The translations under genes and the position numbers were made by a program. From Chrysomallon squamiferum (Eukaryota; Mollusca; Gastropoda; Neomphalida; Peltospiridae), in the NCBI GenBank assembly GCA_012295275.1, contig CM022671.1, forward strand, positions 15,302,956 to 15,366,955: a DNA stretch of 64,000 nucleotides, in the 5' to 3' direction. Shown here piece after piece: positions 14,941 through 29,930 of this stretch (its first letter is position 1; each line of letters opens with the position of its first letter). The notes beneath the pieces are model-generated. The model saw only the letters and a program-made list of their open reading frames with translations. It had not been told where the DNA came from and did not search any database.

Positions 14941-15050
14941 AATGTGCGTATGTGTGTATTTGGGGGTATTATTATTATATTTTAAGCCTTCCAGATTATA
15001 CTAAATCCATTATCAATTTTTTTTTTTTAATATTATTTTTCAGTATATTC
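14941..15050 (+). repeat. Inverted repeat B, left arm (about 110 bp)
   Basis: It begins AATGTGCGTATGTGTGTATT and ends CAGTATATTC. The near-perfect reverse complement is at 15405-15517, separated by about 354 bases. Confidence 0.95.
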
Positions 15051-15054
15051 AGTA

Positions 15055-15106
15055 TACCCAAGTGTGAACATAACAATCCCTATTGATATTCTGTGGTACT
15101 AGTAGT
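15055..15106 (-). repeat. Inverted repeat A, right arm
   Basis: Reverse complement of 14694-14746. It starts four bases after arm B ends, so the order along the sequence is A, B, A-inverted, B-inverted. Confidence 0.9.
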
Positions 15107-15139
15107 ATGTATATATGTATGTATGTATGTATGTATGTA
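15101..15139. repeat. (GTAT)n tetranucleotide run
   Basis: Short GTAT repeats directly after the inverted A arm. Confidence 0.85.
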
Positions 15140-15404
15140 CATATTTTTGTGTGCATGTAAAATAAAGTATTTGTTAATAGTTTATTTATAGCTTTTCATA
15201 TTTTTGTATTTATGATTTTTTTTTTTTTTTTTTTCAGGCACCTGTGCACATGCGTACACACATATACAACCAGACTTGTATACAAATAACATGTTAAAAT
15301 AACAGTGAAAAACCCCAGTTTTATTTATCTTCAGATTTGTATGTCATATAAAAGACATGCAATTGTTAAAATTTATTACCATCCTGAACACAAATGCTCT
15401 CTCT

Positions 15405-15517
15405 GAATATACTGAAAAATAATCTTTAAAAAATAAAAAAATTCATAATGGATTTAGTATAATCTGGAAGGCTTAAAATATTGTAATAATACCCCCAAAT
15501 ACACACATACGCACATT
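15405..15517 (-). repeat. Inverted repeat B, right arm (about 113 bp)
   Basis: Reverse complement of 14941-15050, with a few substitutions and small indels in the T-rich middle. Confidence 0.95.
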
Positions 15518-16045
15518 ATTAAACAAACTGAAAGTTTCATAATGTGTATGTTAAAACATGATTAAAAATGTTCCATGCAAAAGGGGTTTCTATATAATTT
15601 TATTTATAAAAAAATTTGAATATCTAAAATCTATTTAAAACTTTATCAGTTATGAAAAGAACAAAACATTAACAGGTCCCAGAGAAAAAAAGATTGGTTT
15701 AGGTTAAAGAAGCATGGTGCATTATGTAAAAGTGGATAAAAAGTGAATACAAGCTGCACTTAAAAACAAATGAGAATGGAAAGCGTGGGTTGTAGGACAG
15801 CTTGTTGTTATGTCGGTATAAAAAAAGCTAATGTATTAGTACAAACACAGAATTAAAGAGGGTTCTTGAAGCTAAGTATTAATGAGCAATGAAAAAATAC
15901 AGATCTGTACTTAGTGAATGTAACTTAGAAGTCTGAATATCTGCAAGGGTTTTTACATATTAAATGGTATGGGAAAGATATAGTGCAATTCCTCAAAACA
16001 ATCTTTATCTTTATATCAAAAAAAAAGGAAAAAAGATTAAAAAAA

Positions 16046-16061
16046 TTAATAATAATAATAA

Positions 16062-16092
<31 letters not shown>
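16046..16092. repeat. (AAT)n/(AAAT)n microsatellite
   Basis: AAT triplets shift into AAAT quadruplets. Confidence 0.9.
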
Positions 16093-16093
<1 letters not shown>

Positions 16094-19063
16094 AGTAATA
16101 ATATTATCTGGGTTTTTTTATTTTTTTTATTTTTTTATTCATTTTTCATTTATCATGCAATCAGAATGGCCACTAAAACCAGTTTGCTTCATAAAATTAG
16201 TATTAACAAATCAAATGTCTTGAGGTAACCCAAAATATATCTAGTTACATTTGGAATCCATTTTAAAGAGCACTCTTAACATACAGTGAAACTTACTGAA
16301 GCAGAATAACTCAGGGATCTGATTTATGTTCAGATGTTACAAGAGGTTTAGAGAGTTACATCACAGACTACAGTTGTTTCCCTTGATTTGTAAACTGTAA
16401 CCAAAAATAACTAGGTTGATTTGCACATTTACTTTCACAGATAATTAACAAATACATTTTTATGCTGAAACTGTCACGTTTATTTTCTTTTTTAACAGAT
16501 CAAAATGACAAACTTCTTTAACTGACCCTGAAAATATTTACAATTGTGAATGTTCATGACTGAATGTTTCTAAAATCAATGTTAATAAAAAACAACAACA
16601 TTCTATTCCAAAAAAAATTAAAAATACATATATATATAAATTTATTATTTATGAACCATTGTGGTTAGCTAAACATCTGCATATATCTTTTATTTCTAAT
16701 TTTAAATTATCATTAATTATTTTTATTTCTTTTAAACTGAAGTTAATATCAAAATAAAAATGGTGATCTGCAACACCTGTTACATATTAAATTGTTATTT
16801 TGCTGCAAGTTGTGTTTTTCTTAAGTGCACTTCTATTAGTTTATACTAAATGCACTTGTATTTTTTATATAGTAGTGAAGGGTTTTACATTTCTTGCAAA
16901 ATGTCAGTTCAGTTTCATGTAACTCTTGATTTTGTTTTATAAGTTGTTTTGTTATTATTATTTTTATTAATATCATTTTTTTTTTTTTTTTTTAGGTCTT
17001 CTTTTTTTAATGTTGTAAATAGAACCACTTGGAGTTTATAATCTTGTCAATTGTGATGGAATTCACTTCATTCAAGATCTAGCTTTGAGTGTTTACCACA
17101 CACGCGGATATAAATTCAAACAAAAACAACCAGAAGGCAATTAATGTAGTGCCCTATTATGATAAATTAAAGTATCTGACATTTTCTGTCATATAGTTTA
17201 ATGTCTTATTTTGCCTATTTTTATTGCTGTATACCTAAAGAACAAAACATGTAACAAATGTCCTTAAGCCTGCCAATGATATAAATCACATTCAGTGAAA
17301 AATGTCATTAACTTCCTTATCCCATGACAAGATATATTATACTTAAGTACTGAATAGAAACAAGTTATTTGTTGGATAACAAAGTACAAGATGCAATTAT
17401 TTGGTACATGAATATAGATACGTAGTATTCTCAGAAAAACAAGAAACGCCATAATGCACAATTTACTGATATATAATCAGAATACATCAACATATTGCCA
17501 TGCAATAACCACAATGAATTTTTCTGTATGGTTTGTGCTGCATGCAACTAATTATGCATATAAACAGAAAACAAAAATATTACTTAATCCAGTAGTGGTG
17601 TCAACTGCGAATAATAACATCAATTTCATGTTCATAAAATACTTGACAGAACTGACTTCTATTTCAAAGAATTTCAAATTAATGACTAAGTTATCTTTAT
17701 AGTTTTACAAGAAATGAACTTGATAACATTTGATATTTATGTCAGGATGAACCTAGACACCCCATTACTTAACATTCATACTGAGTATAAAAATAATTTT
17801 TAGTGTTTCTTTTTATTATACACATAATTATCTTTCCTCAAATGTAAACTTGAATTTACTTATTTCACTGAATTATTTTTTCAGTACAGACATGGAGGAA
17901 ACTAATAGGCAGTATGGTGAATTGTAATTAATAACCATAGTCTTTATTCTGGTATAACAGATGTTTAAGTGGCAACACTGCTATATAAAATAAAGAAGAA
18001 AAATAAAACGAAAAGAAATACAATATGTTTCCATTATTTTCTATCATTAAGTTAAAGCATATCCAAAGTTTTATATCATATCTTTGTGATAATAAAGGGG
18101 CAAAATCAAATATCTGATATTACAGCAGTGACAGTAACATTTAATTTATTTTACATGTCTTCTAAAATAGCACAAAACACTCCTCTATTATTTCAGCTAT
18201 TATAAGACAACCTCGTCACCATTTACGTAAATAACTGGTCATGCATACCATTGACGTCATAATGTAGGTCACATAGTAATACCACAAGTGTAGTTTGGCC
18301 ACTTAAGATATATTGGGTTGTCACATTGTTTTATGTTGTTGGACCTTCACATGCAGCTATAGGAGTAATGACAAGCATATACTACCTCCAGTTTTATTTT
18401 CTCATTTACTACATGAAAAATCATATTTTAATAGAGATGATATCTGATGATATTGACAAGCCAGGGGTTCTTTCATTAGAAAAAGAAACCTGATTCTGCA
18501 AATGCACGTGTATGTATGCTGATGTATTAATCAGTATATATCAGTAGCAAGTTTATGTTCCTGTAGGATGAAGTTCCACTCAATGACATACACACATATA
18601 CACATTATAAAACATTAATAAGGGATTTATTTTATCACTCTTAAATAAGGAATGTTGATCAAAATTAAAATTCACTGTACATTAAATCAGGTGATTCTTT
18701 CAAAGGGAAATATCATGTGGTTACTAACATCCACAAGGTTTACTTGTGTTATAGAAATTTTGTCTAACTTAAATGTCAAAGCAGAAGATTATATACCAAC
18801 TAATAAAATGGTTTCCTGCAATATTCAGTTCTTATGGTTTAATTTCTTGTTTATTATTTGTGAGTAAGCCATTATTTCTTTCTTTTAACCATCTGTATGT
18901 CTTGATATTTATTTTAAAATGTGAACTTGGCTTCCTCAAATGAGATATTGCATTGGTCAACTTTGATGACGACACTATAAAGTGACTATTCTTGATTAAT
19001 TTTTTTCTTCACATTTAGCAGCTCAAAAGAAACATTTCACCAAAAGCATCTTACTATAAATAT

Positions 19064-19067
<4 letters not shown>

Positions 19068-19105
<38 letters not shown>
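19068..19105. repeat. (GT)n microsatellite, about 19 units
   Basis: Uninterrupted GT run. Confidence 0.95.
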
Positions 19106-19107
<2 letters not shown>

Positions 19108-22100
19108 ACTGCTTTGTTTTTCTATATTTATTTCAATTTGAAATGACTATAATCTTACTTCACAATTATAGAGGCTTCGCTGGCAAACTGGCTATTGCTG
19201 AAGTCCTGTCTGTTGTGAGTGCTGATCGTTGGAAAAAATGTTGTTTATAACATTAGCATAAAGACAGATGCCAAGTAAAATACCTTCTTCATCAACTTCC
19301 TTTGATCACCTGCAAAATTAAAGATAACATTCATATAGTCAAATTTGTTTAGTAGCTACTAAACATCTCATTAACCTTGAAGTATCTTAATTCGGTCTTT
19401 TGTACACAATTCACAACAGTATTAGGTGTAATAAAGGGTGTTCCAACTTTGATACATGTTTATTAATATGGATTTTCTGTCATAAATAGCATCATCCCAA
19501 CTGGTGCTGTTTTGGGGTATTTACTAATAAATTAATACATGCACACTGACCATGTTGTTTTCCCAAGAACTATTTTGGCAACTGTCTTTTCAATGAATTT
19601 TTTCTTTTTTTTAAATCTCTAAGGGTAAATGGAAAAGTATTACAGTCATGACAAGGACAAGCGTTAGTGAAGAAAGAAGTATTTTCTGAAGCATTTATTA
19701 GTACAGTTATGAAAGTTTTGAAGATTTCCACATTAGTGAAATGAAACTGTCAATATACAATGTAACATACAATGTAACAAGTTTATATATTCTGTTTTCA
19801 CATATCCTTAATGATATTATTTAATGTTTTTTGTTGTTTATGGTTCTCAACTAGTTTATTAGATGGTTGTGTGAGTGCAATGCTGTCCGATTTTACTGAT
19901 TCACATTCAGTTTTCTTTCCACTGTTATATGATTCTTTACTAGTTTCATTTTATATTTATGTGGACACAGGATAAAGTATCAATCATACTGCAGTGTTTA
20001 AAGTTGTTTTTTCACGTTCTTCAAGAAAGTAAGCTTGTACACATAAAACAAATGAAAAAGATTAACCCAAGATATGTTATATTATTTTTAGCTAAAATTT
20101 AGCACCGTTCCTATGCAGAGGTTCAACTTTTAAACAAACTAAATTTTTCTTTCAAAACAAATCAAAATCAACAAGAGCAAAACAAAACAACAACTAGATA
20201 AAATAAAATTGTTGCACTTTTTATGAAAGAAATAAATTGTTTAAAATTAATATTCAAGTTTGGACATGCTGATCTTATCCAGATAATTCCCCACATTGAG
20301 CTAATGATTAAAAATAATATGAATAAAACCAACTTGTTCTTAAAACAAAATTAATTGAACAAATACTTACTCAGTTCACAGGAACAGAGATACTAGTAAG
20401 TGCTATACCATGAATATATATATATTTATATATATGCTAACACACATTTGTATAACAACTCATATAGAAAAAGGCAGCATAGCATTCTATTTGTGTATCT
20501 CGACAATAAACTATAATCCTGATGTCTATGCATGTATTCAGAATTATTGATATCTAAGTATTGTACTTTAAAGACATAAAAAAGAAAAAGTAAACAAAGA
20601 AAGTAAAAATAACATTGCATACTCTAAGGGTTACACATGGATGATAAAAAAAAAAAACTTTTACTTATGTCCTTAGTCATATAATTTATTGCTTTTTTCT
20701 TCTTTTTTTTTTTACAGAAATAATGGAATACTAAAATTATTGCCGCCTTGATAATTATATCCATTTTTTAACTGCCATGTTTTGAATTAATTTTTTTGTT
20801 AATTCGTGATTATATAATTTGATCTTTAAAACCACAATATAATTTAGATAATTTACAAACACTTTACTTTTTCATTTTTGATTTTATATAATACTCATTG
20901 TTCTCATTAATAAAAAATAAAAAATATTAAAAATTGTTTTTATTTACATTTTATAACATATATATAAATATTTAGAATTATATTTCTTACAAATAAAAGG
21001 GATTATTATTATTATTATTACAATTATTATTAGTTACAACATGAATTAATGATGTTCTAACAACAATCCAGCATCAACCCTAAAAAACAAGAACAAAAGC
21101 AAAAGAAAACTATAGTTAATTAATACGTTTTACATGCTGATCAAATAAGTGGTAAATAATAAAATTGTATATCCATTAATAATTGTCCAAGTATAATTAA
21201 CCTAGATTGCATGTACATAAATGAATTAAACAATTGTGTCAAAGCCAAAACAAGCCTGGAAAAATAATTATCACATATTACAACTATGTGTCATGTATTC
21301 CAAAATAAGCTTTTACTATGATGGAATAGTAAATAATTAATGAAAATCTGCTTGTTTTGAAGAGAAAAGCAAAAAAAAAAAAAAACACAAATATAATGAT
21401 AATGACAATGATGGTAATAACAACTACGATAATAATAATAACAATAACAATGATAATGATAATACATTTTTAACAAGACTGAATCATGAATATGTCAAAA
21501 CATTTACTAAAAGTAAATGTTTAAGCACAAACATTTATTCAACTCCGTATTTTTCTAAAAATATATTTAATTCCCTGAATTAGTGTTATCTGTTTATGGC
21601 AAAGAAACTTAAAACCTTAAATAAAAATAAGTTTTTTAACTGGGTCTTTTTAAATGAGTTATTTATTTGTTGTTAATTTTTCTTTCTTTTGTTATTTTGT
21701 TTTCTTTTAAAACAAGTAAGATTAAATATTTTTTTGTAACATAATTTATGAATAACAATGATTGCCATTTTTTTAAGTGTTTGCTGAAGAAGATCAGTTT
21801 TTTTTTACAGGTAAAAATCTAAATTTTCTTTAGAAAGCAAACATATCAATATACAAGAGAACCAAAGAAAAAAACTTCCTTGCCAATTCTGCAAATGACA
21901 TTTAGCAAGCCTGATACTTTTTTGGTTTCCATTTTCTTTTTCTTTTTGAATTACAATCTTGAGTAACTAAAAAAAAAAAAAAAAATCAACAACAGTACTT
22001 ACATTGACAATGACAGTGTTTATTGCCCATAAAAAAAAAAAAGTTGTATTCGTTCTGCATTTACAGTTGTTTTTACAAATCTACTTCATATGCTACCAAA

Positions 22101-25100
22101 ACAAATAAACATCTAAAAGACCAAAGGACTGGTTTATTACTGTTACCTAACAAACAATCAATGATTTTGTTTTGCACTGGTATTTATAACTTTGTCTGAA
22201 TTGGCAACAGGTGTTAACATGTTGAAACAAAATGACCAATGAATTATATTTGAATAGTAACAAACAATAACTACTTGTTCTTTGTGACCACATGTAACTC
22301 CAACATCAATAAAAATTAGGCCAACATAATGAATAGTAATTAAACAGTACAAATTTTTGTTTTTTACTGAATAGTAATCAATGAGTAATTACATGGCTTA
22401 ACTTCAGCATAATATCTAATGCATATATTGCCATTTAGTAATGATACTAACAACTGTTCTTTGAAACTAATGGAGAAAATGGAAGTAACTCTTCCTGTAA
22501 CATAATAAAAAATATATATATATATAAAATAATAAAAAAAAATAAAAAAAATAAAAAGCTGTGAGTTTTTTGCCTTAAGAAATCATTAAATATTTTAGAG
22601 TTGCAACCATATAAAAAATAAAAATAAAGTATCTACATGATCAGAATTTTTCCATTTATTAGTTTAGTTTTGTTACAATTGTTATTTGTTTAAACTGGCA
22701 TATTAAAAACTCAGTCAAACACTAAGTATTTGTCAAAACATACAACTTAAAGAAATGCTATAGTTTAAACTAGTCTTTCAAAGCATTCTGCAAGCTGAAA
22801 TTAAATGCTTAAAAATTTTAAGACTTTCTGTGAAAATTCTGTTTGCAAAGAAATTGTAAATAATAATTAATACCATGCAATGAATAGAAATATCATCAAG
22901 ATCATAATGAATATACCATTATTTAATTTAAAAGGTAAACACTCTCAACAATGAAGTTAAAAACGATTAAATGCCAATTTGAACTATATATTATATATAT
23001 ATATATGTGTGTTAATATAGGTTTTGTTTTTATAATGAAATGTCAGTAATATTTATTAATACAGTTTTGACTTTATCAAGTACAGCCTTAGGTTAAATTT
23101 ATTATCGTAAAATACTGAGTAACCATCTGCTCTATGAAATATGACAGACAAATGCACATTAATCAACTTTTACAAAAAATAAAAAAAATAATAGAAAAAG
23201 AAAAATCTAAAAATCTACCTTAATGGAACCTATTAAAATATGAGTTATGAGTGGTATCCCTTATATAGATATTCTCTTGCTGTCCTGAACAGGATAAAGC
23301 CCTATGTCCTACTCTACTGACTGTGTATTTATTATCTTTCTCCGGCAAGCTAACACCGAATGGAGTAGGCAAGCATTTTTTGTTTCCTCAAGTAAACAAA
23401 AATGATAAACATTCTGATAGTCTACTTCAACATACAGTAACATGTAACAGAAATAAAAGATTTATGATCAATAAAAAATATACCATTAACTATATAAATA
23501 CAGAAGTAATAGTGATAACACAAAGAAGAAAAAAGTTAATGTTAGAGTGTCACAGAAGAAGTAATTAATCACAAAGTGATACATTGAAACACTGAACCTT
23601 TGTCCTTTTTTAAAACAGATATTGGGTGAAAACCTCAATTTGAAATTCAATATTTTACAAAGAAATATTATCTGATACTTTTTTGTTACTGCTAAATTTG
23701 TACAGAAATTTATAATTTAAAACAATGATTTAATTATATTTACTCCAATTATTACTTACAGAGTACTGAAATTACCAGATTCAGCAAAATTTAGTGGGAC
23801 CTGAACATTCATGTGAGTTTACAATAGTCAGACTGTTCATAATAGATGAAATAAAGCCATCACAAAAAGAAATGTAATAATAGCATAAATACACTGTCTA
23901 TACTGTCACACTGTTTCATTTGCATCTAATAAAACAAAACACCAAAATAATAAAGCCTCATTAGAAGTTACTTGCACCCTTTTCCTGAGATGTCTAGTAA
24001 TTTTACCACTGATCTTTGATTTGCTGGTTATTTGTATTAAATTATTTATATCAATTTTAAATTTATGGTGCAGCATTTTGCCTGTTACATTTCAAGATAA
24101 AAAAGTTGATGACATTACTTTTATTTTTGTGAAGCTGTAACCAATCGCTAATTTTCTTATTCATAATTACAATACCATACCTACTGCTACATTTCTTGCA
24201 ACTTTCTTCATTACAATTTCATGTGCTTAAACAGGGATATCTTGCAGAAAAGATATTATAAATATTTAAGGCTTTGTTTTTAAGGCAGTGATCAGCCGAT
24301 ACCAAGTTCAGCTGTATGCATGTTTTGTGTTATAACAGTTGGTGAAGCATTGTCAGTGAGTATATGTTACTGTTAGGTAAGCCAAGTAACTGTCTGTTCA
24401 GATCCAGTTTTATAAACACTTGCAGACGATGCTGTTCAGATCTCCAATTTGAAAGTTTCCACTGAATATCCAGTGCCTAAATTACAAACCCAATGCTTAC
24501 TAAATATTCTTCACCAAATTACCTTACCAGATATTTGTTAAAACTAAATGCATATGTCAAATGCATGACCAAACATCAAATGCATTATGAAGTTCTTAGC
24601 TGTTTATTGTTGAAGAGTGTTAAGTCAATTGTGACTAGCCATGTAATATCATAGAAGTGTTTCTGTGTAGATCTGTCCTTTGTCCTTGTGCTTTTTACCA
24701 ATTTGTTATAACAAAATATTGATTGTTTGAATTCAGTATGGATTTTTTTTCTTTTTTCGCTCAATAGATTCATTTTCAACCTTGCAGTAACTTTTACAGC
24801 TTGACAAATATATATAAACTAGTTAATGCTGTTGGTAAACAGAGACAAAGTATACGATTGTATTAATGTAGATAAAATAAAACAACTTACAAAGGTAATA
24901 AATAAAGTATATCTATGGTAGTAGTAGTACTAATAAATTCTCTAAGAGAAGGTATGACAATAAAAATAATATCTTAACAGCCATTTTACCATGTCACAAC
25001 TGAAGTTGTGAATCTATGGCAAGACTTTGTAACTGCATCATTTTCTGATATGACAAGAAGAAAAATGAGAAAAAATCGATGATTATAATGAGAATTGAAT

Positions 25101-28100
25101 GTGCCCACCCCATGTATTTTCAAACTGTTTTCTTTTACTGTTAAGATTAGAGGACAAAAAAATTAGATAAAAAAATATATCTTAACAACAATAAATATAT
25201 AAAATGTACCTTGAAAGTAGGCATTTGATTTATATCTTTTACTCCCATTTCAAAGATGCATTTTGAAAATAAATAAAAAAAAGCAACTAAAAAATAGAAG
25301 TTTATACAATAACAATAAATTGTTGTTGTAAAAATAATAAGTTCTTATTTAAGTATCAAAGCTATGTTCAGCATGGTTTTTTCCTTTTTAAAAATCTTAA
25401 TTGGAAAGTGATAAATATTGTGAAAAAAAAATCAATGCAAAATTGTCTACCTATAGCCTGTAAAAATAAATAATGATAATTATTCACAACATCCACAGAA
25501 TCCAAGTCAAGGTTGACAACATGTGGCATATTATACACAACAATTCAAGAGGACTACTGAAAATATTATAAGCAATCTCATAGAGTATTATAATACTTTA
25601 GAGTTTAAAAACAAATGCATAGCAAATAACTTCTCTGAAACATGAACTAGATGTGGGGAAAATTTCATGAAACAATAATGATTAATGAACAACTGGCTAA
25701 AAATTAATCTTTCTTGACACAAACATGCTAAATGTAATTTTATTTTTGTGAAAACAAATTGTAAGATATTTTGTGTGAACCCTTTTAAAGATATCTTTTT
25801 GTAAAATATTTGTAATTCAGTGTCCATTATTACTGCATCCTCAGATTGAAACCTGCATTTACATCACCATTCAGCTTGAAGATAACCTACCAATGCTGAA
25901 CTCAACTAAATCAGAAAATTTTAAGATATCCAATTTCAGCATCTTTTTCGCTTTTTCAAGCAAAATTGGTTTCTTTGTCAAAAAATTTACCTTGTGACCT
26001 GTGCCTATATTCAGTTATGCACAGTCCATTCACAGCATTAAAGCTTAACATTAACTTAGAAATCTTCTTAAATGAGAACTTAAATGTATATTACATATCC
26101 ACTACTTGACAACTATGACACTTCAGAACTGCAAAAAAATGGATTTTATCAGTTGACTATTTCTTATAATTTGCATGTTAATATTCAATGTATTTTAAAA
26201 ATACAAAATTAAATGGTGCATTTAACATATGAGACAATTGGTGGTTTTAATGAAAGCAAAGTAACAGCAAATTATGTAACATCTCACTGACATGGAGGTT
26301 GAGAAACCTTTAAATAATACTGACATTTCAGTTTCTATGGCAATCATTGATTACCTGACAGTTTAACAAATCCTTGATGACTAGCACCAACTGATGTTCC
26401 AACCAATAGTTTACCCTCATTGGAAATATTGATCATTATCAGACTAGTATTTCAAACTAATTTCTTTAACTAGCAAATATAATATTTTTCTGCTTATTTT
26501 TAGTCTATCATGTAGCAGGCAATGATACATAAATGGAGCTAAAAAAAAACACACAAAAAAAAAAACAAGAGAAAAATGGCTTCTGGTAAGGAGGAAACTT
26601 GTTTTCTAAATGAATTAGTGTATTTTCACCATCTTTTGGTTTAATAAGCAAACAATAACAAAACATATTGGTTTGATGGTTTAAAAAATACATTGTTTCT
26701 TAAAGAAGCCCATTATTTCAATGGTTTTGCTTTACTTTACTTCTGGTTTAGCATTAATGTAGAATGGAGCAATTTAATTTACCTTCTTTTCATGGTTTAT
26801 AAATATTTATGGCATTTCATAAATAAATTCTTCTGATAAAATGGGACAAATATGTATTTATATGATTGCAGAACTATAAAAAATACAATTTCCTCAGTGA
26901 AGCATGAATTAAGAAATTATATTTGTATTTATGTAAATCTCAACATAAACCAATAAAGATCATCTTTTCAAAGAAAATATGACGGAAATATTAATAACAA
27001 AGTTTGCAATGACAGCATGAAGAAAATGTAAGTGTATGTATAATTACAAAATTATGAAATACATATATCCTCAATGAAAGCATGGCTTGTATTTATAAAA
27101 ATCACAATACAAATCCATAAAAGAAATAATCTTTTCAATGTAAGCTTGAAGAAACAGTAGTAACACTGCACAGCACATTGTCTCATAAATTGCCTTTCCA
27201 TACAGTAGTTTGCACAACACTATTCTCTACATCTAAACTGTCAAACATGAAATAATTAACAGGTCTCCATACCAACCAGGACATTTTTGATTAATTAGAT
27301 TTTTTTTAAATTTATATTCTGAAATAATTTACTTCAAAAAAAAAGATCCAACATACAAAATGTTTTCCTACTTTTAATTTGGAAGAGAATAATTTTAATT
27401 TACACTTCAATGTTTACTTTTTGGCAGGATTTTAATACAATACCAATTTATTTTATTTCACTAAGGGATTTTTTTTTTTGTTTTTTTTTTTTTTTTTTTT
27501 TTTAGCCCTTCTTGCTTATAATGTTCATTTTAAATTCATATTTCTAAACGTTTATACTTTCAAATTATGGGGAAATGACTAGCTTGACAAATAGTTACAG
27601 TTAAAAATTATATATTCAGTATCTACTTCTAATTAGAAAAACTAAATTTGATTTTTACAATAGATTTGTAGTTAGTAATTGAGAATCTCCATATCAAAGT
27701 TTGCCTCATTTGCTAATCACACAAAATCTTAAAACCTGTCCTTATTTACATTAACAATTTGCATTTTCTTTGCTAACATACTTCATTTCACCCTGAGTTT
27801 TTATTTTATAAACAACATTCTTCATTTGTCTTTATATATTTTCATTACTTTATTTTACCCTGTATTTTAAGCAAACTTGTAAGTTAATATAAAAATATGT
27901 GTAACGAGAAAGCTGATGGCCTGCAAATTAAAGGTAACTGCAATACATTTTTAATATATGTGTGTATATATATATATATATATTTTGTCTGTCTGTCTCT
28001 TCAGGATGGATTGAATAACATGGAGACAATTAGAAGGAATAATAATCTGTAATCATAAATAGCGTAACAAGAAATATTTTTAAAATCTGGTAGTGAATAT

Positions 28101-29882
28101 ACCACAGTAGAATATTTTATGAAAAAAAACAAGCGCTCTCTCAGCAAAATGACATCTACATAATGACATATTTATTTAATAAACATACATTTAAATAAAA
28201 CTAACCCATAACAATAACATAAATCTGTCAGATTTAGATTTTAAATCTTCTCAAGTGCAGACATGAGCATTTTAGTTATGTGTGCATTAATTTTTTAGGT
28301 CTGGCCATATGAACAGTACTCAGTATGACATTTTATTTTTTTATTTCTATTTATTGTTTTTTTTTTTTTTTTTTTTTTCTTACTATAAATAAACAAGCAG
28401 GAAAAAAGGAAAAAAGAAAAAAAAAATGGAAAGAAAAATTGGATTTTCAGTTCAAATAGATCAGAAATTCACATAAAAATGTATGTTATTATTTGCTGTA
28501 TCATTCAAGCCGATTTGTAAGACATCACTATTCACATTTAAATTTTGAAACGTTTTATTTACCACAATGCTGCTTTTTTTTGCCGATTTCATCCACTAAA
28601 ATCAATACATTACTAATTCATACAAACAGTATATTGGAATAATAATAATTATAAATTTCTGATTAGCATTCACTTGATAGCTGGTAATACAAGAGGAAAC
28701 TTTTTTTAAATATATTTTCTGAAAATTTGTTGTTAAAAGGCCTGTAACATTTGAAAGGAAATATAGAGCTCAGTTTTTTTAATGCATCTGTTTCAGACTT
28801 TTAATAACATATAATAAAAATAAAAATTGTTTTGCAAACAGTTAATAAATCTATATTAATCTGAATCATTTCAACTTGCTTCAAAATTATGTTGTATCAT
28901 TTTAATAATTTTGCAGTCATGTTGGTAAACCACATTTTGAAGTCTAGTGTAATTATTTAGTAAACATATTTACCTTTGTTTTATATAATAATAACAAAGT
29001 GTTTAAATGAAAATAACAAATAAAGTTTAGTGAAAATGACACTGTTATGAAGTTCATGCAGTTTCTTTACTTCTCAGTTAGCTATCATACTCATAGTCAT
29101 AGTATGTCTTACTGGAAAAATGACCAAGAGATGACAAATGGTTGAAATGGCAAATGTAAGTTAACTATGTATTCCTCGGCTTCTGTTTTCATTTTCACCA
29201 TAAATGTATATTGTAAAAAAAACACTAATATTTTAAGTTAGTATCTAAAAAGATTTTACCAAAATACTAAATAAAAACCTCTTTTAGAAATGTGTTTAAA
29301 TCATTACTAAATATAACGATATACTAATCATAAACACCAAATCTGACACTGACAGTAAATGAATTTTAACATTTCTTCACTTAACATATTGTTAAACATA
29401 AAAATGTTAGCAGCACTAAATACTGGTAACCATGATTAATAATCATTATATCTTTGTAAACATCATGTGACGATGAAATGACTACTCACTAATCGGAAAA
29501 AAGCGCAATATGACAAATATTAAGTATAACGGGATGCAATGAATGGGCCTTCGTTCTAGTTTTTCTTAACATTCACACTGAATCTGGTCTATCAATGTAG
29601 TAAGATAAAAAAAACATAAAAACGATTAATTTTACTGAAAAATAACTGAATAAATAAAAGAGAGAAAAGAAAAAGAAAAGAAAAAAAAATTATGATCGTC
29701 CCGACACAGCCACCGAGCCAGCCATGATGGACTCGGCATAATATTAAAGGCCATACCTCATTACAGTATGGTGGCGTATAATGACATGCAGTTTATTTAT
29801 GCATGTACCAGAGATGCATATATGTAATATACACTGGACTGTTTTTATCATTGCCTCTAAAATTACCCAGCAAAATTCTTAC

Positions 29883-29930
29883 CTTAAAGGTCACTAAAGC
29901 AAGAACTCCTCTTGTGAATAAGTAGTCACG
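29883..29930 (-). other. ATP2B: Candidate non-coding 5' exon of ATP2B
   Basis: Reading the minus strand, a CCAAT box (ATTGG on plus near 29953) is followed by a CACGTG E-box (about 29927-29932). About 45 bases further on comes a consensus donor, TTTAAG followed by GTAAGA, with exon end at 29883. PMCA exon 1 has a strong acceptor and needs an upstream non-coding exon, and this is the best donor-plus-promoter combination I found. The start of transcription is not determinable, and no transcript evidence is available. Confidence 0.35.

Larger units (their letters stand above)
15518..29882. other. Gene-free AT-rich sequence, probably ATP2B intron
   Basis: No convincing coding exon, tRNA or rRNA was seen on either strand; the short ORFs have no family resemblance and low-complexity composition. 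It contains simple repeats: AATA near 16046-16092, TG near 19068-19105, AT near 22510, poly-T tracts near 16978, 27482 and 28360, and TA near 27965. The reading as a single first intron depends on the candidate exon ending at 29883. Confidence 0.45.
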
